Assembly: GCA_905147135.1 (NCBI GenBank)
Contig: LR990048.1
Location: forward strand, 4,200,563 to 4,264,562
Direction of reading: 5' to 3'
Length of the DNA stretch: 64,000 nucleotides
Source of the DNA: Blastobasis lacticolella
Taxonomy: Eukaryota > Arthropoda > Insecta > Lepidoptera > Blastobasidae
Below, in pieces: positions 30,489 to 40,402 of this stretch; the first letter of the stretch is position 1, and the number at the start of each line of letters is the position of its first letter. Below the pieces are notes generated by a model. It saw nothing but the letters and a program-made list of their open reading frames with translations. It made no database searches and was not told the origin of the DNA. Made by a program: the position numbers and the translations under genes.

Positions 30489-30593
30489 AAACTTAATCTG
30501 ACCCAGTGACAGCGTCGCTGTTAATGGCATTTACATGACATTTCAAAATGGCGACACTTGGATCCAGTTTTGGCCACCGGGTCAGATAAGTTT
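30489..30593 (-). mobile_element. About 105-bp MITE, copy b (inverted relative to copy a)
   Basis: AAACTTAATCTGACCCAGTG to CACCGGGTCAGATAAGTTT. Better preserved inverted repeats than copy a. Flanking GTGC on both sides may be the rest of a target duplication. Confidence 0.8.
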
Positions 30594-31086
30594 GTGCATC
30601 CATAGCTTTTTTCGGGTGTGTTCATAATTTCATGCCAAGAATGCGTTCCTTTCATAGCAAATTAGTAATATTTTAAACATTAATTTAAAAAAATTGGCTA
30701 GCTAAAGAATTTAAATAATTACGAGAGGACATTACGTTTTATAAGCTTTATTAATTACAACTCTCATTATGCCAGCTGGTGGTCAGGAAAATTTTAGACT
30801 GTCTCTTTTATTCAGTGATGTTATAACAGACTAAACACAAATCACAAATATTTCCTGTTCGCTCATTCTACAATGATTATTAATCCCGTTTTTTCGTCTA
30901 TACAAATAAGCTCTAAGAAAATGACGCGCGCAATGTTTTGAACGTTTGACATGATGCTCAAGCTAATAACGACCTGGCGTTTCTTTTGAAACATCGGTGT
31001 AAATTATATAATTTCGTAATCAAATTTAAATCAAACCATTTAAAAGACGGTGTAATTTAGTGCACATTAATGTGAAAGCGCAATTT

Positions 31087-31586
31087 ATGGAAATGCACCT
31101 GGATTATATTTTCATCGGTAAGTAATTTCATTCGTGGTCGTGGCGATCGGGAATCAATTTTAGAAATTGTGACAAAAATATGCATCGTAAAGGTGTGAAT
31201 TTGCAATAATTGAAATGCTTTACCTTAAAACAATATGCCATTAAAGATAGATTTAAAATTATTGGCAAATTGAGCAATATTTCGGTGATCGAAAATATTT
31301 TGATGAGTCGGATTTAGTATTCATTGTATGGAATTTTAATACTCAAATGTTGTAAATAGCGGTCCACAATTTTATGTGTATTAGGGTTTCATACCAAAAA
31401 TGTACCTAAATGACATTTTAAATGTTCAGACATTTAATGAAACAACTTAATGGATTAATCGCGTAATACGTTTATTTAAATTTATTTGTTTTTCTAGGTT
31501 TCATATGGACCAGACAAGGTGATGTCTGGGTTGCAAATTGGAAGTGCTGTGTTGTAATCATTTTGAAGAACAAGATAATAAGTTGA
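31087..31586 (+). CDS. Speculative two-exon micro-ORF (39 codons)
   Basis: A plus-strand ATG at 31087 opens MEMHLDYIFI, meets a consensus donor ATCG|GTAAGT at 31118, and can be joined to an acceptor TTTTTCTAG at 31497. The spliced frame continues GFIWTRQGDVWVANWKCC and stops at 31584-31586. It does not resemble any family I know. It may equally be the 5' end of a non-coding transcript or chance; no promoter or homology supports it. Confidence 0.12.
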
Positions 31587-31739
31587 TGCAAGTCCTTTCT
31601 GTCCTGGTGCACCATCATTATTTGAATTTTTTTAGTGAAACCCTCCTTTTTGCAAAAGCAAGCACTGCCGATTCCTGGTATTCGAGAGATCAAAAAGACA
31701 GTGGTAGGTATCAAGGCGTTTGTTTGATTCACTAGACAC

Positions 31740-32470
31740 CTTACCTTTTACTATTATGACAATATTAAATTATTACAAGTTTTATATTTATTTTATATTA
31801 GAGCGAAATACAAGTCAAATTTGTTTGTGTTCGTTACGAGTAGATATTCGTAGCAAAATATAACATCTGCAGATGGGCTGCCTTGTTTTGTCCCTACATT
31901 TGCATTAGTGTGTGTGTTATAGAGATGTGTGACATTTTGTCTCGAATTGAAACTCGGTATGTTCTCTCTGCTTCTGTAGATAAATATTTTTCTCTATGTG
32001 TTAAACGTACCATAATTATGGTACATGTACCATTTTCCAGGTGTTCGTACCATGTACCATAGTACCTTCATTATGGTACGCGAAAGTACCATAATTTGAT
32101 AATTTCACATCTTTCCAGCTACATGACTTCATTTCGCTCGCTTCTGTCACTTCTTACGCGAGGAAGCGAGATTAAGTACCCATGAAAGCTATCTCTATTC
32201 GAGTTAAAGTTACTCATAGGTACTAGCTTTATGTTCCCACTTCCACCCAGCCAGTTTAGTATTTTGCATCCCTCTTGCTTGCTTGACCGGGACGAAATTT
32301 CGTATTGCACACATATTATAAGACAATATACAAAAATCAGCATAATGCGCGCAAAGGCGGTCTTATCGCTTTAAGCGATCTCTCCCAGACAGCCTTTGGG
32401 AAGAGGTAATGTTTCACAAGAACTAGTAAGTAGTGCAAGAGTAAATAGTAGCGAAAAATAATAATTAACC
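31740..32470. other. Intergenic with a GTACCAT-rich palindrome cluster
   Basis: Mostly unassigned. The interval 32007-32097 holds several copies of GTACCAT/ATGGTAC, including the 18-bp perfect palindrome GTACCATAATTATGGTAC at 32007-32024. Confidence 0.7.
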
Positions 32471-32926
32471 TGACCTGCTCTACTGTAATTACTTGATCTA
32501 CTAATATCGTGGATCATGGTCAAGTGTACCCCGAACCTGTTTCGGGAAAAAGCGCTAGGAATATAAATATTAAATCGATCGAATCGAGACGACAACAAAC
32601 TATCTCTACTTTGTCTATGAAATAGGCGAGACATGCCAAACATGCACGGGACTACACGAATATAGGCGAATACTCCCTCTACATTCTTAAGAGCGTCGGT
32701 GGCCGAGCGGTTAGAGTATGCAACTCGTAAGCCAGAGGTCCCGGGATCGAATCCCGCTCCGGCCATGTACCTATGACTGTTTTCTGAGTTATGTACATTA
32801 GTTGATACTAACCGATGCTCTTACGGTGAAGGAAAACATCGTGATGAAACCTGCATATTCAGGAGACTGGATGTTTTTTTTTTTTTTTTTTTTTTTACAT
32901 TTTCTATAAACACTTATACTGCTACA

Positions 32927-33342
32927 ATGAGAAGTTTTCCAGTAGGTATTGAAAGTTGGTTTCAAAAAGCATCAAAAGATGGCGCTCCTACAATTTTGGT
33001 AATCTTTTTATAATCTGTATGATGGTAGCAGTGATTTCATGCAGCCAACTAATACTAATCTTAAAAATAAAATATTTATTAATATAAACATAACTATTAA
33101 AGGTTGAACGAAGTTTAAAAAGACATATTTATAGAAGTTGGCACTATGTTCCATTTTTATTACAACCTTTAAATTGGTTGAAAACTATTGACAAATACAA
33201 TATTATCCAATACAACGTACCCAGTGTTAATATCCTGTTTGCTAAGAACCTATTTCAAGCGATTATCAATTACCAAAATTGACAGGGCGCCATCTAGTGA
33301 GTGGGTAGGAATGCTTAAGATACCTATTGGAAAACTGCTCAT
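32927..33342. mobile_element. TIR element 'TIR-420', copy 2, inside the LINE 3' UTR
   Basis: ATGAGAAGTTTTCCAGTAGG to CCTATTGGAAAACTGCTCAT, the same element as at 14764 and aligned over its whole length. Being inside the LINE, it is the youngest layer of the nest. Confidence 0.88.
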
Positions 33343-33583
33343 TACGTAAAAACCAAGGAGGTTTGTACCCGTAACATAGCAATGAGTCTTATCTTAATAA
33401 CAAATGTGTTGTGGCAACATTATTATTTCTAGGTCATTATATCTAGGTCTAAGTTAGTCTTTGAGTAAAACTGACGTAACTACGACAAAATGTAAATAAG
33501 CAAAAAAAGTACGTATTAAAATTTCATAAGTTTGTTGTAGTAGGCTGATTCCCAGGTTAAGAACCTCGTGACTGCATTTCTAA

Positions 33584-36531
33584 TCATACTTTTAGCGTTT
33601 CGAGTTCTCGGGCAAAGTGTATTTTTAGTTTATTCTTAATGTTTAGTTCTGTTATTGAGTGAATTAAATCAGAGGGTAGGTTGTTTATAAAACGCGGCAC
33701 GAGGTACGCTGCTGTCCTCTCGCCGTAGGCATTGTTCGCCGTCGGCGCAACCAGCTGGCGCTGAGTCACCGCCCGTGTGCACATAGGATGATTCAAAACT
33801 GTCTTCAGATTCTCATTGAAAAATTGCTCCTTTAACAGACAATATTTGACTTTGGAGTGTACAGGTAAGATATTACAATGTTGAAATATTTTGTTTGTGT
33901 ATATTTATTTTTTATTGTAGGTGAAACAATTGTTTTCAAAATTTTTAGCTGTAGTTTGTATATTTGATCAAGGTAAGTCTTGTACGTACGACCATAGCTA
34001 CTGAGCCCATAGTGGATGTAAGACTCCGCTAGCGCATTGTAAAGCAATAACTTAATTTTATAGGGAATTCTTTTTCTAAGTGTAGTAATAATTGCTAAGA
34101 ATTGCCTCAATTTATTACAGACGTGTTCAACATGCTGGAACCAGTTAATTTTTTTATCAATTATTACACCAAGATAAGTCTGAGCGTCCACTATTTCCAG
34201 ATAAGGACAACCACAAACCGCGCTCCGCAAGGTATGTAAACAACTATGGTTATGGGCCACTAAACCTCTAATATTGATTGTCTTTAGGTGCGGCGACTTA
34301 ATTAGTAATAACTTGGTTTTTAGTGGATTTATTACGAGGCCGGCATCATGGCACCATTCTGTCAGGGCATTGAAGTCCGCCTGGAGAAATTCGAGCGCCT
34401 TGGCAGGATCTTTGTCCGCGATTACAAGGCACGTGTCATCAGCATATTGGTAACACGTACTGTTCCTTAGGCATAAGTGCATTTCGTTTACATAAGTTAA
34501 AAAGTGCAGAGGCCCTAAAACTGATCCCTGAGCGATACCTTGCGTTGAGTCTACATAGTTACTGTAGGTGTCATCCACTTTGACGGTGAATTTTCTGTTA
34601 TTCAGGTAGTTTGCACACAATCGAAGTAAGGGGCCACGAACTCCGCAGCTGTCCAACCTGGAAACTAGCTGTTTATGGTCTAGCGTATCAAATGCACGTG
34701 AGAAGTCAATGAATAGAGCCAACACATATTTTTTGTGGTTTAAATATTCATTGACCTAATCAGTAAACTTGGACAACAACTCCACAGCGCTCCTCCCAGG
34801 CTGAAACCCAAACTGATTCTGGTATATTACATTGTGGGTTTTATAAAAAGTATGTATTTGTTCGCATACGTATTTCTCGACGACTTTGTCAATTGTAGAC
34901 AGCAGCGTAATGGGGCGATAATTTGAAAAATCGTTTCGCATACCTTTCTTAAACACAGGTCTGACACAACCTACCTTTAGCGGATCCGGATAAACTCCCG
35001 TTTTAATACTGCTATTAATTAAATTGGCTATAGCCACCGAAATTTTTTCGCCTATCATTTTTACGTCGGAGACTTTAATATTGTCAGGACCTAAAGCCTT
35101 ATTTTCGCTTAATTTTTTAATAATTTTATATACTTTGTCCCTTGATGCTTTCCTAAAGAGAATACTTGCATTTGTAGGTTGGCAGTACATTTTAGAATCA
35201 ATTAATTGTATGTTACATTTGGGAATTATATCTTTAACTGCGTTGTCGAACCCGACCGCGAAATGTTCAGTAATATCCGTGAGAGTTAGGCCTTGTGCAT
35301 CAAAGGCTCTGTGTATTGCGGCATCAATGGACAATGTTACTCTTCCTAACATTTGATTTACTATTTGGTATACTTTTTTTGAATTTTTGTAATTAGTATT
35401 TAATTGGTTAATGTAGTAATTATTGCGTTTATGTTCTAAAATTGTATGTATTTTATTTCGTATTTTATTATATTCTAGTCTTATGGTGGGATCATAACTT
35501 TTTTTCCAAGATCTATACAATTTGTCTCGTTTCTTGCAAATTTCCAAGACATTGCTGTCCATCCAAGGAACTCTAAATCGATTGTTACATTTTTTTGTAG
35601 CTTTCAAGCTTTGTTGAAGCAAAGCACTCTCCTTAGTCTTCTGAAAAGAAGTAGAAATGAAGTCATAGATATCATCTGGGGAATCCATGTCTCCTGTTTG
35701 CTCCCATCTAACCTTATTTAACTCGCTGTGCAAAATATCAAAATCAAGTCGTTGTTTCGCAACATCCCGTATACGCGCAACCGGCGCATCATCCATGCAC
35801 GCAAACAAAATGCCACGATGGTCAGCCAGTACGACATCCAGCACTGCGGAATACGGATGAAGTGTGGGGGATCGTGAAAAAATATGGTCAATGCAAGATT
35901 GTGTTATATTGTTTTGCTTAACTTCGATTCTAGTGAAATTCGATATTCCACACATCAAACCATGTTCGCTAAGTGTGTCGAGATATGATTCCTTGTATGA
36001 CGAGCTTGACCTTAGATCGATGTTTGTATCGCCGATTAAAAGCAAGTTTCGCTTCGTGTCGTAGTTAGAAATGCAGTCACGCAGCTCCCTTATAAAAACA
36101 TTTTTATCTGTGGATGGTGGCCTGTATGTAGCAAATACAACTATGTCTTGACAAGAGTTAATTTTTAGAGTGCATATTAAGTTTTCAAAGGTAATTGTAT
36201 TATAATTGGTTACAGTGCACTTGAAATGGTCACGTACATATATTATTATACCACCGCCTCGCTTGTTTAAGCGTAGTTGCCAGTACATATTGTAGCCAGT
36301 TAAGTTGTACAATTTAATAACATTATTCGTAATACCTACCTCAGTGAGCACAATTATGTCTAACGGATACTAACAACTATGGATAGTTTCTTGCAATTTT
36401 GTATAATTTTTCGTTATTGATCTGATATTGAAATGCAAACATGAGATAGCTAAATTACTATTAACAGGTAGTTGTTTAAAAAAATGATTTGTTGAATTAC
36501 AATGTAATAGTTCATGAACTTGCATATTCAT
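33584..36531 (-). pseudogene. LINE ORF2: AP endonuclease-reverse transcriptase, inactivated
   Basis: Frame opens at ATG 36531, with an in-frame TAG at 36370-36372 just before PLDIIVLTEVG. Endonuclease motifs LLIGDTNIDL, CIDHIFSR and ADHRGILF are visible. Reverse transcriptase blocks follow: VRPVFKKG, NYRPITLLST, FGFQPGRSA, an in-frame TAG at 34756-34758, then FIDFSRAFDTLDH, IAQGSVLGPL, YADDTCLV (catalytic DD) and YLGVIID. A frameshift near 33835 moves the C-terminal part (YGERTAAYLVPRFINNLPSD) into another frame. Two stops and one shift against otherwise intact coding show a young but dead copy. Confidence 0.93.
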
Positions 36532-36581
36532 AGATGGTAATAGATAGGTTTAAATTACCAAGTAAAGGTGAAAGGTAACAA

Positions 36582-37607
36582 TTACAGTTTAGATGGTACG
36601 GTAACTACTGGGACAGAGGCCTTGTTCTTTATTAGGCTTATATCCTGCATGGAACGGATATAGTATATCTTGCTATCCTTGGTTTCTCTAACGCACACTT
36701 TCCCGTCTTTATACCAAATAAACAGAAACGACTCACCTAACTGGACTTTTGAGTTATACAGCAGTGATTTCATGCTTTTTGTTAGAGCTTCTCTTACGTA
36801 AACTTTGTCGCTAGCCTTATCACCTTCTACCTCCGGCAATAACAGTCCTACGGTAAGGCCTTTTTCCCTGCTTGCATCCACCCACTGCTTCCTGCTCGCC
36901 TTGGACTTCATCTCTATAAGTACAGGTCCAGGCCTCTCCTTGGTCCCAGGTAGGCGATGAGACAGTTCCACATCCTGGGCACTTACATTTAACTTTTCAG
37001 CAATGTCACCTATTACTTTTGGTATGTCTTTCGGTGCTATTTCTGGTAATCCAGCTACCTCCAACATAGACGATAGACTTTTTTGTTCTGCACTATTCAC
37101 ACCTTGTTCCAGTACAGTAATTCTCAGCTCCAAATTTTTGTTTTTATTTTGTAGATCCTGATTTTTGTTAACAAGTTCCTTTATTATGATATCTTGTTGT
37201 TTAATTGACTGCTCTATAGTACTAATTTGACCGCTCAAGAAGTCCAGAGACGTCTCAAGTTGGCCGAATTCCACGCGAAAGGTCTTCTTCAGCTCCCGGC
37301 TTATGTCCATGACTAGCTTCTTTGTGTCGATAACTTGTCCCTTTGGAGTACTTTCGTTAACAGATTAAGAAACCTCGCCGTCATCTTCGGGAATTACAAA
37401 TGAAGTCCTACGACTAACATTTTTTAGACAGTCTTCGCAGCTCCATTCGACACCCGAGGAGTTTCGCAGGGTGTTCAGCTGCTTGTTGGAAAGCTTGGAG
37501 CATGCCGAATCCGCGTGAACGATCTTTTCGCACCTGCTACATTCCAGACCTGGTGATTTCTTGGTAATACTCTTATTACATTTAGCGCATTTTTTATTGT
37601 TGGCCAT
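36582..37607 (-). pseudogene. LINE ORF1: PHD-like zinc finger plus coiled coil, one nonsense codon
   Basis: Starts MANNKKCAKC at 37607. The first about 60 residues have a CxxC-CxxC-H-C-CxxC spacing (CAKC, CSRC, HADSAC, WSCEDC) typical of the PHD-like fingers in ORF1 of CR1-type LINEs. An in-frame TAA at 37365-37367 separates it from the rest, which is in the same frame: a heptad-rich coiled coil (FLSGQISTIEQSIKQQDIII, NKNQDLQNKNKNLELRI) and a C-terminal domain. The product would bind element RNA and DNA. The single stop explains why it appears as two frames. Confidence 0.85.
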
Positions 37608-38001
37608 AGTGGGTATTATTAATTTTTTATCTGCAATTGCACACAACCTTCGCCAATAGCGTATCGACGACGACTCCCATCATCATGTGTAACTATGATC
37701 CAATCTGGTCAGGTTTCCCTGATAGCAGGGTCATGGAGGTCAGATGGCAGTCGCTCCACTGTAATTTCCTGACCTGCCGAATCCTGGATCATGGTCAAGG
37801 CGGACCCCGGGCCCTCGTGCGCGAGAGCACAACCGTGACATTAACGCCAAGATGATTATTTTATTTTTTTACTCCCTCTACATTCTCGTGTTTCCGCGGA
37901 ACTGTCCACATGTGGAGTGCGCTTTCCTTTTTATTTATATGGTGCGTTCGAAAACTACACTGCTTGAAATTTATTGAAAACCAAACTAGGTAAGCGATAA
38001 T

Positions 38002-39366
38002 TTTGGCCCATGGTCCGCCTAGATAATTATCCAGGATTTAGCAGATTAGATAATTTCAGTGGTGCGACTGCATCTGACCTCCGTGACCCTGTTAACAGGG
38101 GACCAGACCAGGAACGGTACCGCCTATCTCCAATCGCATGATGTATCCCTCTGGAATCACGTCACAGAATTTGTACCGCCGATCGAACCGCCCCCGAACG
38201 TGAACGAAATGAATGAGCGTAGAAACGATCCGTTTCGCACTTTTATTTTGAAACATCGCATTTTTTAAATTGATTAAAATGCTAGAATGGTACTTTATAA
38301 TAGAATATTTTTTAATTATATTCCTACTTTGTAATCTGCAGCGTTATATTTATTTATGAAATCAAAATTGAAAATCGTGAAAATTATTTAGGAATCAGTG
38401 TCAGTGGAACGGAACATAATAAATGTCATGTCATTTATAGTTTGTGGAGCTAGTTCTGCGTTTTATGTAGCAACACTGGAAGGATGTAGTATTCTGTGAC
38501 AGAATTCGAATGTTACACAACAATGGGCCATGAATAAGAAGGTACGTGACTGAAAATACTAACAATTCCTGATCGTTAAATTATCGTTTCGGAAAATGAC
38601 CTATCGCCCTCCTTAATGGAATTATGATTCTTGTCAAATATGTCAACATTTAACGTAGCAGACATTGGCACCTAAGTTAAACCGACTAACTTTAAATGGT
38701 GTTCAATAACGAAGGCGACTTGTTAAGGTTATAGACTATTCAATAGCGTCAAGTTATATTTCCTCTATATAGTTTATTATTACCAGTAAAATAAATTAGT
38801 ATGTTTGATTTTCCGCAATATGTCAAAGTAACCTGAAGTCGTGGTACCCCAATACTTCCTTTCTTTGCTCTATGTAGTCCATGGCCGACTTCGGCTCTCT
38901 CTCTCTGCTAAGAACAAGAAAGTTTAAAAAGTATATCAAAGTATGTATCATGTATATGTATACAAATTATTGTAATTAATTAAATTGGCGCATAGGTTAA
39001 TATGGGCCAGCTAAAATTTGCCATTCAATCTCTCTTCTTTACTTTGTGGTCGTTCAAAATCGTACATTTTCACGGGATTGATAGGATATCCAAAATGCAT
39101 GTTGTTACGTCATTCCTAAGTAATGGTATCATACGATTAGAGATCGGCGGTACCGTTCCAGACTGGATCGTGTTTACACATTCAGTCGCCTGAATATGCA
39201 GGTTGTATCACGATGTTTTCTCTCACCGTAAGAGCATCGGTTATTATTCAACTAATGTAAGTACATGACTAATAATAGGGTCATACTTACATGGCGGCAC
39301 TGGAATTTGATCCCGGGACCTCTCTTACAAGTCGGACCCCTTAACCATTAGGCCTTCGTTTGACGC
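38002..39366 (-). repeat. SINE-2, minus-strand copy, split by a TIR element
   Basis: The tail half 38002-38111 and the head half 39159-39366 (with CCCGGGATCAAATTCCAG as B-box region) belong to one SINE. Reading across the inserted element, 'GACCAG' joins 'ACTGGATCGTG', matching the normal 'GACCAGATTGGATCATG'. Confidence 0.85.
38112..39158. mobile_element. 1047-bp TIR element with 8-bp target duplication
   Basis: Ends GAACGGTACCGCC and exact inverse GGCGGTACCGTTC; similarity continues imperfectly for about 20 bp (TATCTCCAATCGCATGATG versus GATCTCTAATCGTATGATA). Target duplication CAGACCAG / CAGACTGG (7 of 8) sits in the SINE. No transposase frame, so non-autonomous. Termini do not look like standard hAT (CAG/TAG), so superfamily is open. 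Confidence 0.85.
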
Positions 39367-39573
39367 TTCCGATCAATTGTTACTATTTATTTTAAATATG
39401 ACATTTCTAAAAAGGTAATAGTGTGATTTATAAACTTAATTTCATTAATAAATATACAAAATGACTAATGTTACAAGCCTTATGTTACAAGGTTAAACTC
39501 CCACAGTAAAATTACCAGGTAAAAATGAGTTTATGAATGAATCAACTAAATAAAGTTACAACTAGTGTCAAAT

Positions 39574-39667
39574 AAGAAGAGACTTGGCGGGTCACGCGGT
39601 TTGACTTGCTTAGTAGGCGATCACCTGCGCGAAATCCCCTCTACTGCCATTTGACAAGTCTCTTCTT
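39574..39667. mobile_element. 94-bp element with 13-bp perfect inverted ends
   Basis: AAGAAGAGACTTG (39574-39586) and CAAGTCTCTTCTT (39655-39667). Non-coding; no target duplication seen. Confidence 0.65.
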
Positions 39668-39874
39668 ACATGACGCTTATTTTTATAGTTACTGTTCTCG
39701 TGTAAATATTACTTTTTGAGCTGCCTTGTGTTACTTTTGAATATCGGCCACTAGCAACACTGCCCATAACGAACATGTCAACATGTGGAGTCTCCTTTAT
39801 GTAGATACCTTTTAGGTGTGTGTAATCGCAGCTTTGATTACATTGGCGGGAAGTCAAAATCGAGCTATTCCAAA

Positions 39875-40030
39875 GGCGGATGCTACGCACACAATATTTA
39901 TCGTGATAAGTGGATTACGATCCCTGCATCACGATATTTATCGAGTGTGTAGAACCCACGGATCGTTATACGGATCACAGGATTTCTAGAAAATCAGAAA
40001 TACATATAATCGTGTGTATAGCATCTCCCA
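39875..40030. mobile_element. Short relative of the ACACACGATATTTATCG element
   Basis: GGCGGATGCTACGCACACAA... at the left and ...CGTGTGTATAGCATCTCCC at the right form imperfect TIRs. Inner blocks 'CACGATATTTATCGAGTGTG' and 'ACGGATCACAGGATTTC' match 28120-28190. Confidence 0.75.
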
Positions 40031-40383
40031 TAGGTAATTTTTTTACATATGTCTGTGAGTTATTCTTGTACACGATACGTCCGACTTCGTTACGCTTCAA
40101 CTGAATTTAGAAGTGTGTGTAGTGTGTAATCAGCAACTTCTTTTAGTCAACTGAATTTAGTCATGTGTAATAAGCCCATTTTGACAAAGTATAGGTAGGT
40201 AAATACGTTTACGTGAAAAAAATGTGGTGCAATAAGACCGTGATATTGAAAAATTCAGAGAAATGACAATAACTACATCACTAGAGCCGAGTGTGATGTA
40301 ATGACAGTATGACACAGCACAGCACAAATAGGACGAATTATTTATCATACGCTTATCATTAATATCATTTAGATTTAGGTACC

Positions 40384-40391
40384 TATAAAAG
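40384..40391 (+). promoter_or_regulatory. TATA box candidate of the oxidoreductase gene
   Basis: TATAAAAG, a perfect TATA consensus, only 12 nt before the ATG at 40403. If used, transcription would start inside the 5' end of the frame and the first available in-frame ATG would be 40463, dropping the signal peptide (see the gene entry). Confidence 0.4.
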
Positions 40392-40402
40392 TGTATACTC
40401 AA

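Larger units (their letters stand above)
32874..37684 (-). mobile_element. Near full-length poly-A-tailed LINE (Jockey/CR1 group), recently inactivated
   Basis: Minus-strand non-LTR retrotransposon with two ORFs, ending in a 23-nt A tail (T-run 32874-32896). It lies inside SINE-2 between 'GACTGGATG' and 'ATGTGTAAC', with ATG as minimal target duplication. Total about 4.8 kb including a 416-bp TIR element in its 3' UTR. Damage is limited to a few stops and one frameshift (see ORF entries). Confidence 0.9.
32688..37870 (+). mobile_element. SINE-2 with perfect 16-bp target duplication, split by a LINE
   Basis: The target duplication ACTCCCTCTACATTCT is exact at 32672-32687 and 37871-37886. The SINE head (GGTGGCCGAGCGGTTAGAG, B-box GGGATCGAATCCC) and first body half lie at 32688-32873; the second half resumes at 37685 ('ATGTGTAACTATGATCCAAT') and ends in TTATTTTATTTTTTT. 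Best evidence in the window for full SINE-2 structure. Confidence 0.92.
32472..37922. mobile_element. Second copy of the TTAA-type MITE, split by a SINE-LINE insertion
   Basis: The left part 32472-32687 matches 29000-29200 ('GATCATGGTCAAGTGTACCC', 'GTCTATGAAATAGGCGAGAC'). The right part 37871-37922 matches 29193-29242 ('CGCGGAACTGTCCACATGTG' + 'GAGTGCGCTT'). Between them is SINE-2, itself split by a LINE. Its own left terminal repeat is missing and the right TTAA is lost. Confidence 0.8.

Noticed and set aside
32697..32765. tRNA-like sequence with A and B boxes
   Set aside because: It is the head of SINE-2 (16-bp target duplication, body follows); the acceptor stem does not close as in a working tRNA.
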